64,000 nt of DNA from Dipteris shenzhenensis (GCA_047967505.1 CM106539.1); one strand, 5' to 3'; shown: positions 32,590 to 39,910, counted from the first letter of the stretch. A program made the numbers and translations. Notes: a model not told the origin generated them from the sequence alone.

Positions 32590-34026
32590 TGTTTTGGGAT
32601 GCCACATTGTGGCATTTCCATCTTGAGGGAAATATTGAAATTGTTTAGCCTCGAGGCATTTAGTAGTCTTATACATTCCTGGGCATTGGATTATTGTCTC
32701 TCGTTGTGACAAGCTATCTAGAGAAACATATTATGCGATGAACTCCCGAGGACGTAGATACCTGTAGGCAGTTTGTAAAATCTCGAGTATGCATAGTCGT
32801 ACCCCATGTCGTAGTAAAAATCGCACTTGGGAAGTGGCTCTGCATTGCATTTATTAAAGTGATGCTGCAATGGACGCTTTTATTCAGTGAAAATGTCTAT
32901 GTTTACATCCAAACTAATTTGATTGAGAAGAATCCATTCAGGCGTCCATCGAAGCAAACAAACTATAGTGTAGATAGTTTCCAGGCAACTTACCAAAGGA
33001 GACAGCCTGACGATCTTCAGTTTGGATTCCAGGCATTCCAACGGGTTGCTGTCCTTCACTTCTGAATAGAAGACTCTTTTTGGATCGTGTTTTTTGCTCT
33101 CTGACTCCTTGATTGCCTGTTAGACCAGAATTTTTTTCATCCAACTGTTCTGCCGCATTCAAAGAAAGCCTGATCAGCTAGAACATAGATGTTAGGGCTG
33201 AGTCTAACCGTATCTTGCGCCCGGAAAAACCATTGGGACGTAAACCACAAAGACCCATCCTCGGTCTTGAAAAACTCGACAATTCTACCTATGTAATCAG
33301 GTCCTTCTCCGGCCTACAGCAGAGCAGGCGTTGTTAGCATCTCTGTGTCAAATGACCTTGCGATTGCAATTCGTAAAACACGCCTTTGACAAAGCCCAAT
33401 TTTCAAAGCAATGGTCGTGTGGTCTCACGTTAACGTAGCTACAATCACCCAGCTCGTAGGTGAACCCAGCCACTTCTGCTTTTGAATAATGGCAGACACA
33501 TTTGACGGGTTCGTTGACTTGCTCCCTGTGGCACCAAGGATACATATTGATCTGGTATATTCCAGCTAACAGAAGTCTAACAGAACAAGTGGGCGTTATG
33601 TGATATGGATCAAGTTTGGAAACTTACACATCATCATCATTGGCCTTTCGCTTTTTCTCGCTGGCAAGTGCATCGTCTGCAGCTGCTTTCTGAAAATCGA
33701 ATATAAATTAGCCTTTTTCACAAGCTAAATGCTAAGCAGGCACGGAGAAACCTAAACAACCGAAGAATTCAAAGACTGCGGGCACGTTCAGCGAATATCC
33801 AGCTTACCACCGTGACCTTCTTGGACGGGTATCGCTCAGGCCACCGACGGCTAGCTTCCGCTTTGCTCGCTGGATTTCCGAGAAACCGACACACTATGGA
33901 ACGCTTGCCGTCTTTGCTGGCTGTCCGGCGAGAGGGAGCACTGGTCTTCTGCTTCTTTTTCCAGTCAGAGAGGAGTATTTCATCATCGCTCTCGTCGATA
34001 ATCTCGGGCGCTTTCCGAACTGGCAT
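6037..34026 (-). CDS. CMT: Chromomethylase (CHG DNA methyltransferase), 16 exons, 3' end not in window
   Basis: Nuclear enzyme that methylates cytosine in CHG context on chromatin carrying H3K9 methylation (known for the CMT family). Sixteen exons join in phase into about 640 residues. In order: acidic/basic N terminus starting [16 protein letters not shown]; the RRWPERYP motif; BAH domain (about residues 100-200); FYYDMGY linker; methyltransferase motif I DLYSGCGG (279-286); chromodomain inserted in the catalytic domain (about 384-451) with cage aromatics in EFEVEK and HWKGY; catalytic loop GGPPCQG (Cys 463); ENV (505-507); QFRMR motif VIII (547-551); FIRLPKE. The order BAH-motif I-chromodomain-motif IV is diagnostic for CMT. 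Motifs IX-X are missing: exon 16 ends in a good donor (phase 1) and no further exon was found down to position 1. All introns are GT-AG. Introns 6 (15,312 bp) and 11 (8,885 bp) are packed with transposons; the others are 85-372 bp. No frameshift or stop was seen in any exon, so the gene looks functional. Whether it is CMT3-, CMT2- or CMT1-like cannot be decided here. Confidence 0.95.
6223..6309 (-). CDS. CMT: CMT exon 15
   Basis: 29 codons: [20 protein letters not shown] then DALSDLPL, typical of the CMT region between motifs VIII and IX. Donor gtacgt. Confidence 0.95.
6407..6475 (-). CDS. CMT: CMT exon 14 (target-recognition region start)
   Basis: 23 codons with [19 protein letters not shown], the CMT block after motif VIII. 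Acceptor atgtag, donor gtaact. Confidence 0.95.
6848..6928 (-). CDS. CMT: CMT exon 13 (motif VIII)
   Basis: 27 codons, [20 protein letters not shown] then FLWGASP. Contains the QxRxR motif VIII. Intron 12 before it is 108 bp. Confidence 0.95.
7037..7279 (-). CDS. CMT: CMT exon 12 (catalytic motif IV and ENV)
   Basis: 81 codons. [18 protein letters not shown] holds the catalytic Cys; [13 protein letters not shown] is motif VI. Acceptor gcacag, donor gtatgg. Confidence 0.96.
9431..10740 (-). mobile_element. LINE ORF2 3' end with zf-RVT domain
   Basis: Minus-strand, 5'-truncated LINE. The open part at 9540-10163 codes [20 protein letters not shown] and [14 protein letters not shown], the Cys/His zf-RVT module, then [20 protein letters not shown]. 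The frame continues upstream with stops ([11 protein letters not shown]). The T-run at 9431-9446 is the poly(A) tail read from the other strand. Same family as 500-1516. Confidence 0.8.
10740..11363 (-). mobile_element. LTR fragment, inverted relative to 3276-4513
   Basis: Its reverse complement matches the first part of the solo LTR (start TGTTAGAAATC at 11363, TATA-like ttttatagg near 10820). The other end is truncated; the lower border is approximate. Confidence 0.65.
11470..12244 (+). mobile_element. LTR fragment, same orientation as 3276-4513
   Basis: Matches the later part of the solo LTR, including ccttttataggg near 11580 and the end ccatattccaaca at 12244. It sits head-to-head with the inverted fragment just before it; its 5' border is approximate. 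Confidence 0.6.
12860..15600 (+). pseudogene. hAT-superfamily transposase remnant
   Basis: Plus-strand degraded transposase, antisense to CMT. In order: BED-type zinc-finger remnant ([15 protein letters not shown], near 13018); [20 protein letters not shown] (near 13400), the start of DUF659; [10 protein letters not shown] (near 14130); [20 protein letters not shown] and [34 protein letters not shown]-terminal hAT dimerisation block [20 protein letters not shown] then [13 protein letters not shown]. Several frameshifts and stops. Terminal inverted repeats were not identified. Interrupted by an insertion at 13557-14125. Confidence 0.85.
13541..14125. mobile_element. 553-bp insertion with 16-bp target duplication
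   Basis: The hAT sequence is interrupted by about 553 bp flanked by an identical 16-mer, taagtggaaaaaatat, at 13541-13556 and 14110-14125. Long target duplications point to non-LTR or SINE-like insertion. No coding capacity. Related blocks (aggactagctactatg and following) recur near 31110-31650. Confidence 0.7.
16165..16231 (-). CDS. CMT: CMT exon 11 (chromodomain helix)
   Basis: 67 bp coding [20 protein letters not shown] then LP: the chromodomain C-terminal helix and the LPLP junction to motif IV. Donor gtagga opens the 8.9-kb intron 11. Confidence 0.92.
16408..16466 (-). CDS. CMT: CMT exon 10 (chromodomain core)
   Basis: 59 bp coding [19 protein letters not shown], the chromodomain core with the Trp and Tyr cage residues. 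Ends in phase 2. Confidence 0.93.
16580..16828 (-). CDS. CMT: CMT exon 9 (AEDFL block and chromodomain start)
   Basis: 83 codons. [16 protein letters not shown] follows the AdoMet fold. A Ser/Asn-rich acidic stretch then leads to [14 protein letters not shown], the first chromodomain strand with its cage Phe. Confidence 0.93.
16914..16979 (-). CDS. CMT: CMT exon 8 (motifs II-III)
   Basis: 22 codons, [20 protein letters not shown] then TQ. Carries the acidic residue that binds the AdoMet ribose and the NHPET block conserved in CMTs. Confidence 0.95.
17220..17449 (-). CDS. CMT: CMT exon 7 (methyltransferase motif I)
   Basis: 230 bp. An acidic, Ser-rich linker ([10 protein letters not shown]) leads into [20 protein letters not shown], the AdoMet-binding motif I. 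Acceptor ctttcag, donor gtaagc. Confidence 0.95.
17740..17839 (+). mobile_element. Degenerate 3' tail module with (CT)n
   Basis: Reads gtcccatagatttt, agtggacttcaatagg, then (CT)n from about 17791 to 17839. Matches the family tail but the stem is decayed. No body of the element could be recognised upstream. Confidence 0.5.
17858..18170. mobile_element. MITE-like element (313 bp)
   Basis: Begins catagttaccggggaatgg and ends ccattccatggtaactatg, giving terminal inverted repeats of about 18 bp with a few mismatches. Non-coding. No clear target duplication, so the superfamily is open. Confidence 0.5.
18185..18885 (+). mobile_element. 5'-truncated CT-tailed LINE
   Basis: Plus-strand fragment of the ORF2 C terminus ([37 protein letters not shown]) aligning with 19640-20060. 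Ends with the tail module (CATAGACCC loop GGTCT at 18806-18824) and (CT)n to 18885. Confidence 0.75.
18887..19197 (+). mobile_element. ORF1-only element, 3' fragment
   Basis: Starts directly at the preceding (CT)n with [20 protein letters not shown] then [11 protein letters not shown] and a stop, the ORF1 C terminus. About 120 bp later comes CCATAGACC TTTT GGTCTCCAGTGAACGTTAAT and (CT)n to 19197. Third copy with ORF1 stop followed directly by the tail. Confidence 0.75.
19198..20385 (+). mobile_element. 5'-truncated CT-tailed LINE, ORF2 C terminus open
   Basis: Starts directly after the previous (CT)n. An open frame from about 19283 to 20100 codes the post-RT region [20 protein letters not shown], the Cys/His module [20 protein letters not shown] then PIYY, and a long Arg/Gln-rich basic C terminus. 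Tail module at 20322-20358 (CATAGACC TTCAC GGTCT) followed by CTTT repeats. The first 25 bp occur twice (19198-19222 and 19283-19308). Confidence 0.8.
20397..20640 (+). repeat. Degenerate ccgtacagccc repeats
   Basis: Several imperfect units of the form cctctccgtacagccctrta spaced about 25-31 bp, between a LINE tail and an ORF1 start. Could be the 5' UTR of ORF1 copy III; inference. Confidence 0.5.
20711..21517 (+). pseudogene. L1-like ORF1 protein, copy III
   Basis: One frame with two stops. N terminus [20 protein letters not shown]; coiled-coil-like [42 protein letters not shown]-like start [10 protein letters not shown]-terminal domain [20 protein letters not shown] and [19 protein letters not shown]. 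Best preserved ORF1 in the window. Role: RNA-binding chaperone of the retrotransposon (family knowledge). Confidence 0.75.
21779..23800 (+). mobile_element. CT-tailed LINE family, reverse transcriptase copy (defective)
   Basis: Begins directly after (CT)n. RT motifs: [83 protein letters not shown]; then [10 protein letters not shown], where the catalytic YADD is [16 protein letters not shown]. Post-[43 protein letters not shown]. Broken by a 113-bp tandem duplication at 22008-22233 and further stops. No tail at its end near 23800. Confidence 0.85.
22008..22233 (+). repeat. 113-bp tandem duplication in LINE RT
   Basis: Two copies (22008-22120, 22121-22233) that look identical, starting accattatgattgg and ending ctggtttccg. 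113 is not a multiple of 3, so it shifts the RT frame. Confidence 0.95.
23811..25379 (-). mobile_element. CT-tailed LINE family, minus-strand scrambled copy
   Basis: On the minus strand an open frame (25368-24052) codes [31 protein letters not shown] (intact catalytic YADD), [12 protein letters not shown] and the post-RT region to HRLDVEAG. At 24127 it jumps to an endonuclease-RT linker ([32 protein letters not shown]), which normally precedes the RT. So the module order is rearranged. Confidence 0.8.
24127..26389. repeat. 1010-bp inverted repeat with 243-bp loop
   Basis: Left arm 24127-25136 and right arm 25380-26389 are reverse complements of equal length, without visible indels and with few substitutions (predicted proteins differ at about 15 of 330 positions). 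Both arms are LINE RT/post-RT sequence. It lies inside CMT intron 6, so any transcript can fold into a long hairpin. Confidence 0.92.
25380..27250 (+). mobile_element. CT-tailed LINE family, plus-strand copy with full 3' end
   Basis: Starts within RT ([19 protein letters not shown]). An almost open frame to 26971 includes the Cys/His module [20 protein letters not shown] and a basic C terminus. Ends with the tail module where the stem is CCATAGGCC ATGTAT GGCCTT (27145-27166), then TTTAATAAA and (CT)n at 27191-27250. Stops at 25673 and 25780 break the RT part. Confidence 0.85.
27251..29166 (+). mobile_element. Decayed CT-tailed LINE fragments
   Basis: Starts at the previous (CT)n. Plus-strand remnants: [11 protein letters not shown] (near 27905), RFPRTW-like block near 28015, [15 protein letters not shown] (28132), then a decayed Cys/His region near 28350-28450 and a basic tail ([27 protein letters not shown]). 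Ends with ctcatagaccc, agtcttt, agactttaataat at 29107-29144. The RT core is deleted. Confidence 0.65.
29107..29166. repeat. Palindrome built from the tail module
   Basis: tctcatagacc at 29107 is mirrored by ggatctatgaga ending near 29166, with agtctttaa and ttaaagac between. The tail appears fused to its own inverted copy, followed by (AT)n instead of (CT)n. Confidence 0.75.
29730..29876 (+). repeat. Two (CT)n tracts with a decayed tail
   Basis: (CT)n at about 29742-29786, then agtctcagaccctttgatca and ttgaagacattgataat, then (CT)n at 29857-29876. The sequence after it (catcaatcaatca, ctaccaaaccttgaacg) resembles that after the (AT)n at 29165-29240, suggesting a repeated element start. Confidence 0.6.
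30052..30610 (-). pseudogene. Unidentified coding-like fragments
   Basis: Two minus-strand stretches with protein-like composition: [20 protein letters not shown] with [16 protein letters not shown] (30403-30600, after a possible acceptor tag) and [20 protein letters not shown] then [16 protein letters not shown] (30090-30230). They look like exons of a real, aromatic-rich protein but I recognise no family. They lie in CMT intron 6 on the CMT strand. Possibly a captured gene fragment or an unknown element. Confidence 0.35.
30950..31650. repeat. Dispersed repeat related to 13557-14109
   Basis: Shares aaggactagctactatg and, further on, similar blocks (gaggagaagactaat) in the same order as the insertion in the hAT remnant. 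Non-coding; borders not defined. Confidence 0.4.
32374..32587 (+). repeat. (CT)n - tail fragment - (CT)n
   Basis: (CT)n at 32374-32434; about 115 bp ending in aatctcatagactctttaat and ctttagaagac (tail module, weak stem); then (CT)n at 32555-32586. A very short LINE 3' end lodged directly after a CT tract. Confidence 0.65.
32762..32837 (-). CDS. CMT: CMT exon 6 (FYYDM linker)
   Basis: 76 bp coding [20 protein letters not shown] and a short tail. The FYYDMxYxxxYSTF-like linker follows BAH in CMT proteins. The exon ends in phase 1, which exon 7, 15.3 kb away, completes exactly. Confidence 0.9.
32994..33116 (-). CDS. CMT: CMT exon 5 (BAH end)
   Basis: 41 codons with [20 protein letters not shown] and [14 protein letters not shown], the C-terminal BAH strands. 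Intron 4 before it is 92 bp; donor gtaagt. Confidence 0.92.
33209..33313 (-). CDS. CMT: CMT exon 4 (BAH core)
   Basis: 35 codons: [15 protein letters not shown] then [15 protein letters not shown]. Matches the central BAH strands of CMTs, including the aromatic WFF run. Donor gttaga is weak but gives the family's spacing to exon 5. Confidence 0.9.
33429..33525 (-). CDS. CMT: CMT exon 3 (BAH start)
   Basis: 97 bp. Codes [17 protein letters not shown], the opening strands of the CMT BAH domain. Acceptor cacag and donor gtgaga. The acceptor was chosen because it alone keeps phase with exon 2. Confidence 0.9.
33628..33689 (-). CDS. CMT: CMT exon 2
   Basis: 62 bp between ttttcag and gtaagt, coding [20 protein letters not shown], a charged linker. 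It ends in phase 2 and is completed by the first base of exon 3. Confidence 0.85.
33808..34026 (-). CDS. CMT: CMT exon 1 (start codon, N terminus)
   Basis: 73 codons from ATG at 34026 to donor gtaagc. Contains [17 protein letters not shown] and the conserved VCRFLGNP...RRWPERYP block typical of CMT N termini. The frame stays open upstream to an ATG at 34260, but that stretch is hydrophobic and Ser/Leu-rich and unlike the family, so I treat it as 5' leader and start at 34026. Confidence 0.88.
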
Positions 34027-34285
34027 GTTTTTGAAATGCAACAAGCGTACAGCTGATCGGTGCGCGCTGGTGGAGGCAGGATTCTGTAAGAAGTGCAAGA
34101 AGGGGAAGAGAGGAGAGGAATTGGGCAGTGAGCGAGTGGTTTCAGAAAGGGAAAGCGGCAAAGAGAGAGAAATAGCTATGGCGGATAAGAGCTCACAGAA
34201 AGCACGAAGCGCGAGCAGGAGGAGAACGAAGAAAGATTGAAAGAAAAGAGAGAGAGACAATTTGAATTTGAATTTGTCATCACAT

Positions 34286-34294
34286 GGCGGGAAA
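34286..34294 (-). promoter_or_regulatory. E2F-type site upstream of CMT
   Basis: On the minus strand this reads TTTCCCGCC, matching the E2F consensus TTTSSCGC, about 260 bp upstream of the CMT start codon. Plant maintenance methyltransferase genes are known to be expressed in S phase; a functional role here is inference. Confidence 0.5.
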
Positions 34295-34299
34295 TCTCT

Positions 34300-35440
34300 C
34301 CAAAAATTTTTCGAAAAGTTTAGTAGCTCTCATGGCGGTTGCCCTCGTTCAGAGGGCATGTGCGTGGGTGTGGGTGCATGAGTGAAAAATCAAATCGAAA
34401 AACAATTACTAGCGTTCTCGTTTTCAGACGAAGATCAGAGAGTAACTCAGATGCCATTTCTATGCTAGCAACCAAGGAAGTTCGGTAACGCACTCGCATG
34501 CACTACCATGGGGTAGGAGCCAATTGCAAGGCCCAGGTAACATTGGCAATCACTAAAAGGTATTGGCTGCTTTTTGCCAATGGAAAATACACTAAAGAAT
34601 TTTTTTGGCTATGGTAGGATGTGTTGATATTTTCATCATTATAGCTATCAGAAAAAATTCGTCGATATTTGCATTGAAATATTCGACAGGTTCCAACATT
34701 GGTATAGCCATCAGCACTCAACGGATATACCGACGCTGTGGTTTTTCTTTTTTAATTACTGGGGCAGAATGGGGCTTGTTATAGCCCACACTATATATAT
34801 TTTATTACGAAGTTGCCTAAGACTCTCTCATACGTATACAACAGTTACCTTCCAAATAGGGTAGTACAAAAATAAATGACAAATATAAAATGGCAAAATG
34901 CCCTAAGGGTGGCTAAATCAAGCTAAAAAGACTCCTAGTCCTCGTCATCATCTCCTCCTTCATTGTCTGCCTCGCCTCCTTTGCCTCTTTTTTTTTTTGG
35001 GCAAAGAAATAGTTGATTATATTATAATCATATGATTTGTATAAGGATGTCAAACGTGGACAGAATATTCTCCTCTAAAGAGGAATTTCTATCTTGCATC
35101 CAAGAAAACCACTGCATAGAAGTGAGAAACAAAAGATCTAGTAGCCAAAGAGGAGAGGAGCTTAAGCTCAAATTCACTGTTCTGATCAAAAAAGCTTTAT
35201 CAAGTGTTGCTCTGTTTCTTGAAGGATGATTGTATCTTATATCCTGAGACCAAGATGCCTCCTTATTCAACAAAAAAAAGCAAGATCTGTTGCAGTTGAC
35301 TTGATGCCCAAAAAACATACAGTTGATCTAAAAGCAAATTTGTTATTGTTCACCTGGTAACCACCAAGGCTGCAGCATTCCTGGTAGCAAAACTTGCTGC
35401 TGCAGTGGACCTGTGAGCAGAGGAACAGTATAATAGAAAA
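34300..35440. other. Intergenic, no gene seen
   Basis: Region upstream of CMT. Contains AT-rich stretches (actatatatattttatt near 34790) and a T-run near 34988. No supported coding sequence. Confidence 0.5.
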
Positions 35441-36775
35441 TGTATGTGCCAGAGAAGGCTCTCTAGACACTGGGTTCTGCTTTAACAGGGAACAAAAATG
35501 GAAGGAGATGTGCTTGCATGTCAACCCCTGAATTGGAACACCTCCCTGCATCCTGGATGTGGTCTTCAAGCTCTGCTTGCAGTTGTGAGATCTGATCATT
35601 ATAATTATGAAATTCTTGGTCCAACAAGAACTTGGCCTGGACCACAACAAATAGTGATCAGTTAGTAGGAGAATAGCTTTCATACCAATTAAAAAAGATC
35701 TGATCAGCATGCATGACCTCTTCATTGAATAGAAAAACATTTCTAGAAATCCAAATAAACCATAATGCATGTGCCCTTATGTGTACCCATGTAGCATAAG
35801 GAAGTTTGAGTGCATCTCCCAAAAGAATAGACCTCTAGTTTATTGGTTCCCCTATTCTTAACTGCAGCACAAATTTCTAGACCTTTCTCGCTCTGGGGCA
35901 AGCTATAAATAGATGGAAGATGTCCTCCTTGATACCCACACCGTGCTTCCATGTACCATCTCCCTTAGCAATTCTGAGGCTCCTGCAGCTAGTCCAGATG
36001 GCCTTGTGAAGAATTAACCATAACAAAGTGGACATTTTCTTTGGGATTCTTCTATCCCAGATCAGCTCAAATCTATTACCTCATTTCCTTTCATTATCAA
36101 AACTGTTCCATCTAGTTTTAAGTTTAGTCACAATCTCTTCTATGACTTCAGAGGGAGTGGGAATAGGTAAGAGCGATGGGCTGCCTACCCAGCTAAACTA
36201 TCTAGGGAAGTTGAGGATTCTGCCCCCTTTCCAAAAGATGTCTCCCTCCCATAGTTGTATTCTGCTCATAATCAACTCTTGATCTGCATTGTTAAGTCTG
36301 AATTATCTTCTTATCTCCAGCCATGTCTTTCACCTGAAGTTGGTCTTGTCCCATATGTCTCCCCGATAAGATAACCCTTTCTTTACCAAGTACCATGCCC
36401 TCGGGAAGTCATCATCACTCAATTGTTGTTTGGTGAAGAAGGTAGAAACCCAAATTAAATCTAAAGCCATAAAGCTCCCTTTTCTAAAGAGGATAATGTG
36501 GCTTTTTATCTAATCAAAGGCCCACCATAGAGATTTCCAAAGCTAGCTCCCTTTGGTTGTGCAAGGTTCTGGATTCCCTATGGCTGAGAGAAGGGGATAG
36601 TCCTTCCATCTAGGGGCTCTGTAGGGTCTAACATACTTGAAGTTTCTGAGGAGGAGTTAAGCCCAATCACTTTCAGGAGCAGTGATGGCTTTTATTATCC
36701 AAGTGGCAAGTAATTTTTAATCTGCTCGCTATATATTTATAACACCCAAGCCTCCTTCATTTCTGGGTTTGGTGC
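35440..36775 (-). mobile_element. L1-type LINE remnant
   Basis: Minus-strand frames with stops encode FPRAWYLVKKGLSYRGDIWD, LIWDRRIPKKMSTLLWLILH then KAIWTSCRSLRIAKGDG (zf-RVT region), and HALWFIWISRNVFLFNEEV. This is the ORF2 C-terminal end of a plant L1. It is a different family from both other LINE groups. Degraded. Confidence 0.7.
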
Positions 36776-36799
36776 AGAAAGCCAGCTACTCAAGGACAA

Positions 36800-36865
36800 G
36801 CGCATAGAGCTTCTCAAGGTTCATACAGATGATAACCCTGCAAATATGCTGACGAAGAGTCTATC
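36800..36865 (+). mobile_element. Copia RNase H end, plus strand fragment
   Basis: Reads DKRIELLKVHTDDNPANMLT, the conserved end of Copia RNase H, on the plus strand. It butts against the RNase H end of Copia A, which is on the minus strand, making a tail-to-tail junction. Confidence 0.6.
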
Positions 36866-36899
36866 TCAAAAAGCTCTTGACCGAGTGGTTTGGTAAAGA

Positions 36900-38228
36900 T
36901 GTTTGCAACATTCTCTTTGCTATCACAATGTTGCAGTGTGATGTCACCTAGTAACACTCTTTCTCTGATGAAGTGCTCTCTGACATCAATGTGCTTTGTC
37001 CTGAAGTGGTGTACTGGATGTTTCTGACAATAGTCTTATGAGCCATATAGCCTCATATGCACCTGTAGTGAGTGCTCTATATTCTACTTTAGTCGAAGAC
37101 AAAGAAACAGTTGGCTATTTGTTTGACAACCACGATATAGCACCTTGACCAAGGAAAAATGCATATCCTTGTGTGGATCTCCTGGTCTCATGATCTCTGG
37201 CATAGTCACTGTCATAGTATCCATGCAACCTTGGATGACTTCCTCTATACTCTATTTCAAAGTGTCTTGTACCTCTGATGTATCTCAAGACTCTTTTGGC
37301 TGCATTCCAGTGAGGCTGTTTTGGATTTTCCATAAACTGTGCAAGTGAACTTACTGCATAACAAATATATGGTTGTGTGATAATCAGATATATAAGAGAT
37401 TCGATGAGCTGCCTATAGTACATGTCACTAACTGTAGGCTTTTCTGAATCTTTTGTAAGTTTCAAACTTTGTTCCATGGAAGTGGCTACAATCTTGCAAT
37501 CCGCCATATGAAACTTCTTCAAGAGACTGTCAACATATTTGAGCCGACTCATGAAGGTGCTATCTGAATCTCTCCATAACTTAATACAAAGACAATAGTG
37601 CATAAGTCCAAGATCTTTCATGTCGAACTCTGCAGATAAGTCTTGTTTTAGCTTTTTGATGAAGCTATCCTTGCTTCCGGTCACAATCAGATCATCTACG
37701 TACAAAAGTGCAATAGTAATGTCTTCCCCTTGAACTTTGTAGTAGAGAGTATGATCTGTATTGGACTTCATGTATTTCAGATCAGCAAAATACTTGTCGA
37801 TTCTGCTGTACCAACTTCTGGGTGCTTGCTTTAAGCCATAGAGACTCTTCTTGAGATGGTAAACATTATTCTCCTTTCCTGGTTCCACATAACCTATTGG
37901 TTGTTGCATGTAGACTTCCTCGTCTAGATAACCATTGAGAAATGCATTCTTGACATCAAGCTGATACACATTCCATCTGCTAAGTGTCCCTAGTGATATC
38001 AAGAACTAGTCTGGCTTTGTATCTTTGAATACTTCCATCTGGATTGTACTTCACTTTGTATACCCATTTGTTTGCTATGGCCTTCTTTCCTAGTGGAAGG
38101 TCACATAATTCCCAAGTATTATTCTTGTATAAAGCTTCCATTTCTTCATTCATAGCACTTTGCCATTCTGGCTTATCTACTGCATCTTCGAAGTACATTG
38201 GCTCTTCTATAGCCATGATGGTAGTCAT
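36900..38228 (-). pseudogene. Copia A reverse transcriptase and RNase H
   Basis: PEWQSAMNEEMEALYKNNTW and NKWVYKVKYNPDGSIQRYKA; after a frame break near 37990, VYQLDVKNAFLNGYLDEEVY; catalytic YVDDLIVTGSKD; LIESLIYLIITQPYICYAVS; RNase H HGYYDSDYARDHETRRSTQG and GAISWLSNK, with decayed RNase H to about 36870. Confidence 0.85.
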
Positions 38229-38385
38229 AAGAGCATAGTTGGTGGTTTCAACCTAAATTGCTTTGCCTTTCTGAGCATATGTCAATCTGGCTTGAGGTCT
38301 GCTTTCCCTAGTAGACTGTCTGAGCTATTGTGGCTTTGCTCGGGGTGTTTCAGGCAATTCTAGCTCTTCTTCATCAACCATTTTT

Positions 38386-39245
38386 TTAGATGACTGTGAA
38401 ATCGGTGCGTCTATCTCGTGTATTTGAGGTTTTCCATTTTGATTCCTCATCAAAGATTACGTCTCTCGAGATAATGGCCTTGCGGTTGATGGGATCATAC
38501 AACTTGTATGCTTTACTTTCTTCACTGTAGCCAACCATGATGCATTTGCGTGGTTTCGCATCCAATTTCCTACGGCGGTGATCATCATGTATGTGGGCAC
38601 ATGCTATACAACCAAATATGCAAAGATGCCCAATGTGTGGCTTGTGTCCAGTGAATGCTTCATAAGGTGTCATACCCTGAATCGGTTCGGCGGTAGGAAG
38701 CCGATTAAGCAAATAGTTTGCAGTGGCCATTGCTTCCGCCCAATACTTTCGGAAGATGCTTCTCACTAAGCATTTCTCTAACACTATCTGCTAAAGTACC
38801 AAATGTTCTTCCTTTCAGCTCTTGCATTCTGCTAAGGAGTATCTACATAAGTGAATTGTCTTCGAATGCCGTGACTTCTGCAAAAGTTCATGAATGCTGA
38901 AGACATATATCCACCTCCTCTATCTGATCTCATGACTTTGATCTTTCTACCGGTCTAGTTTTCTACCATGGCTTTGAATTCTTGAAATCTGGAAAAGACT
39001 TCAGATTTCTCTTTCAAAAAGTAGACCCAACAATATTTGCTGTAGTCATCAATGAAAGTCAAGTAGTAAAGTGAACCATTGATGTTGCGGGTCTGGGCAT
39101 AACCCCATACATCTGTATGAATCAAATCAAGAATACCTCTTGCTTGAGAGGTGCTTCTGCCAAAGTTGGTTCGCTTTTGTTTGCCGAAGCAGCATGCTTC
39201 GCAAACTTTTCCAAGAAACTGTAGCTTTGGAATCTCGATTGCCAT
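38386..39245 (-). pseudogene. Copia A integrase
   Basis: CEACCFGKQKRTNF (zinc-binding Cys pair), LDLIHTDVWG and FIDDYSKYCWVYFLKEKSEV (two catalytic Asp), then after a break FRKYWAEAMATANYLLNRLP, TPYEAFTGHKPHIGHLCIFG. Frame interrupted near 38785-38955, where the catalytic Glu region falls. Confidence 0.8.
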
Positions 39246-39469
39246 ATTCTAATTCCTGAGATCTAGCAAGCTCTTCAAATTGACATGACCATATCTCTTG
39301 TGCCATTTTGCAGATAGTGGCATTTGTTGCAGTTGAGCTAACATGGCATGCAAATCTGGTACTATAGCTATCATTCTGTACAAGCTCCTTCCTTGACTCC
39401 TTTTCCTACTAGTAGCTGAAATCTTCTAGATTTGTCTTTGATAGTGTATTCATCTCCGTTGAAGATGAC

Positions 39470-39910
39470 TCAATAGTTGTGTTCCGTCATTTGACCTACT
39501 GACAAGAGATTCTTGCTGAGCTTCAGAACATAGAGTACATCTTTCACCAATCCTTTCGTACCAATGAAATTGTTCATAAGGATAATGCATGTCCCTTGAA
39601 CTGGATTTGGTGTATTATCTACTGTGTTAATGACATTCTTTTGACCTTCTAATGGTTTCATCTCTATGAACCATTCCTGATGATTTGTCATGTGAGATGA
39701 TGCACCTCTGTCGATGTACCAAGGATCTTGATCTACTTGCTCAACTTGATAGTTGAAATCCTCTTTTGGATTGCACTCAGTATCTAGGTACACTGTATCA
39801 TTCTCATGCATTTCCTTGTTTGCAAGAAACATATTTACATGTTCATTTGCATAATGATTGTGACTATAATGTCCACCACAATGATTTCCTCTTTGAGGAA
39901 ATTCCCTCAA
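39470..39910 (-). pseudogene. Copia A protease region
   Basis: Contains DPWYIDRGASSHMTNHQEWF, the Copia aspartic protease site where canonical D-S/T-G is D-R-G, so it is probably inactive; then KDVLYVLKLSKNLLSVGQM. Lacks a start of its own. Confidence 0.8.

Larger units (their letters stand above)
17450..32761 (-). other. CMT intron 6 (15.3 kb, retrotransposon train)
   Basis: GT-AG intron between the FYYDM exon and the motif I exon; the phase is preserved (G plus AT gives Asp). It contains at least nine non-LTR copies or tails, nearly all on the plus strand (antisense to CMT), and about nine (CT)n tracts. Confidence 0.85.

Noticed and set aside
33117-33208. A reading of exon 4 extended through [16 protein letters not shown]
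   Set aside because: The extension hits a stop and breaks BAH spacing; splicing out 92 bp gives the family-like [19 protein letters not shown].
33769-34260. Long minus-strand ORF with a hydrophobic N terminus upstream of MPVRKAPEI, as a secreted or membrane protein
   Set aside because: The upstream 78 codons are CT-rich leader sequence; the CMT homology and acidic N terminus begin at 34026.
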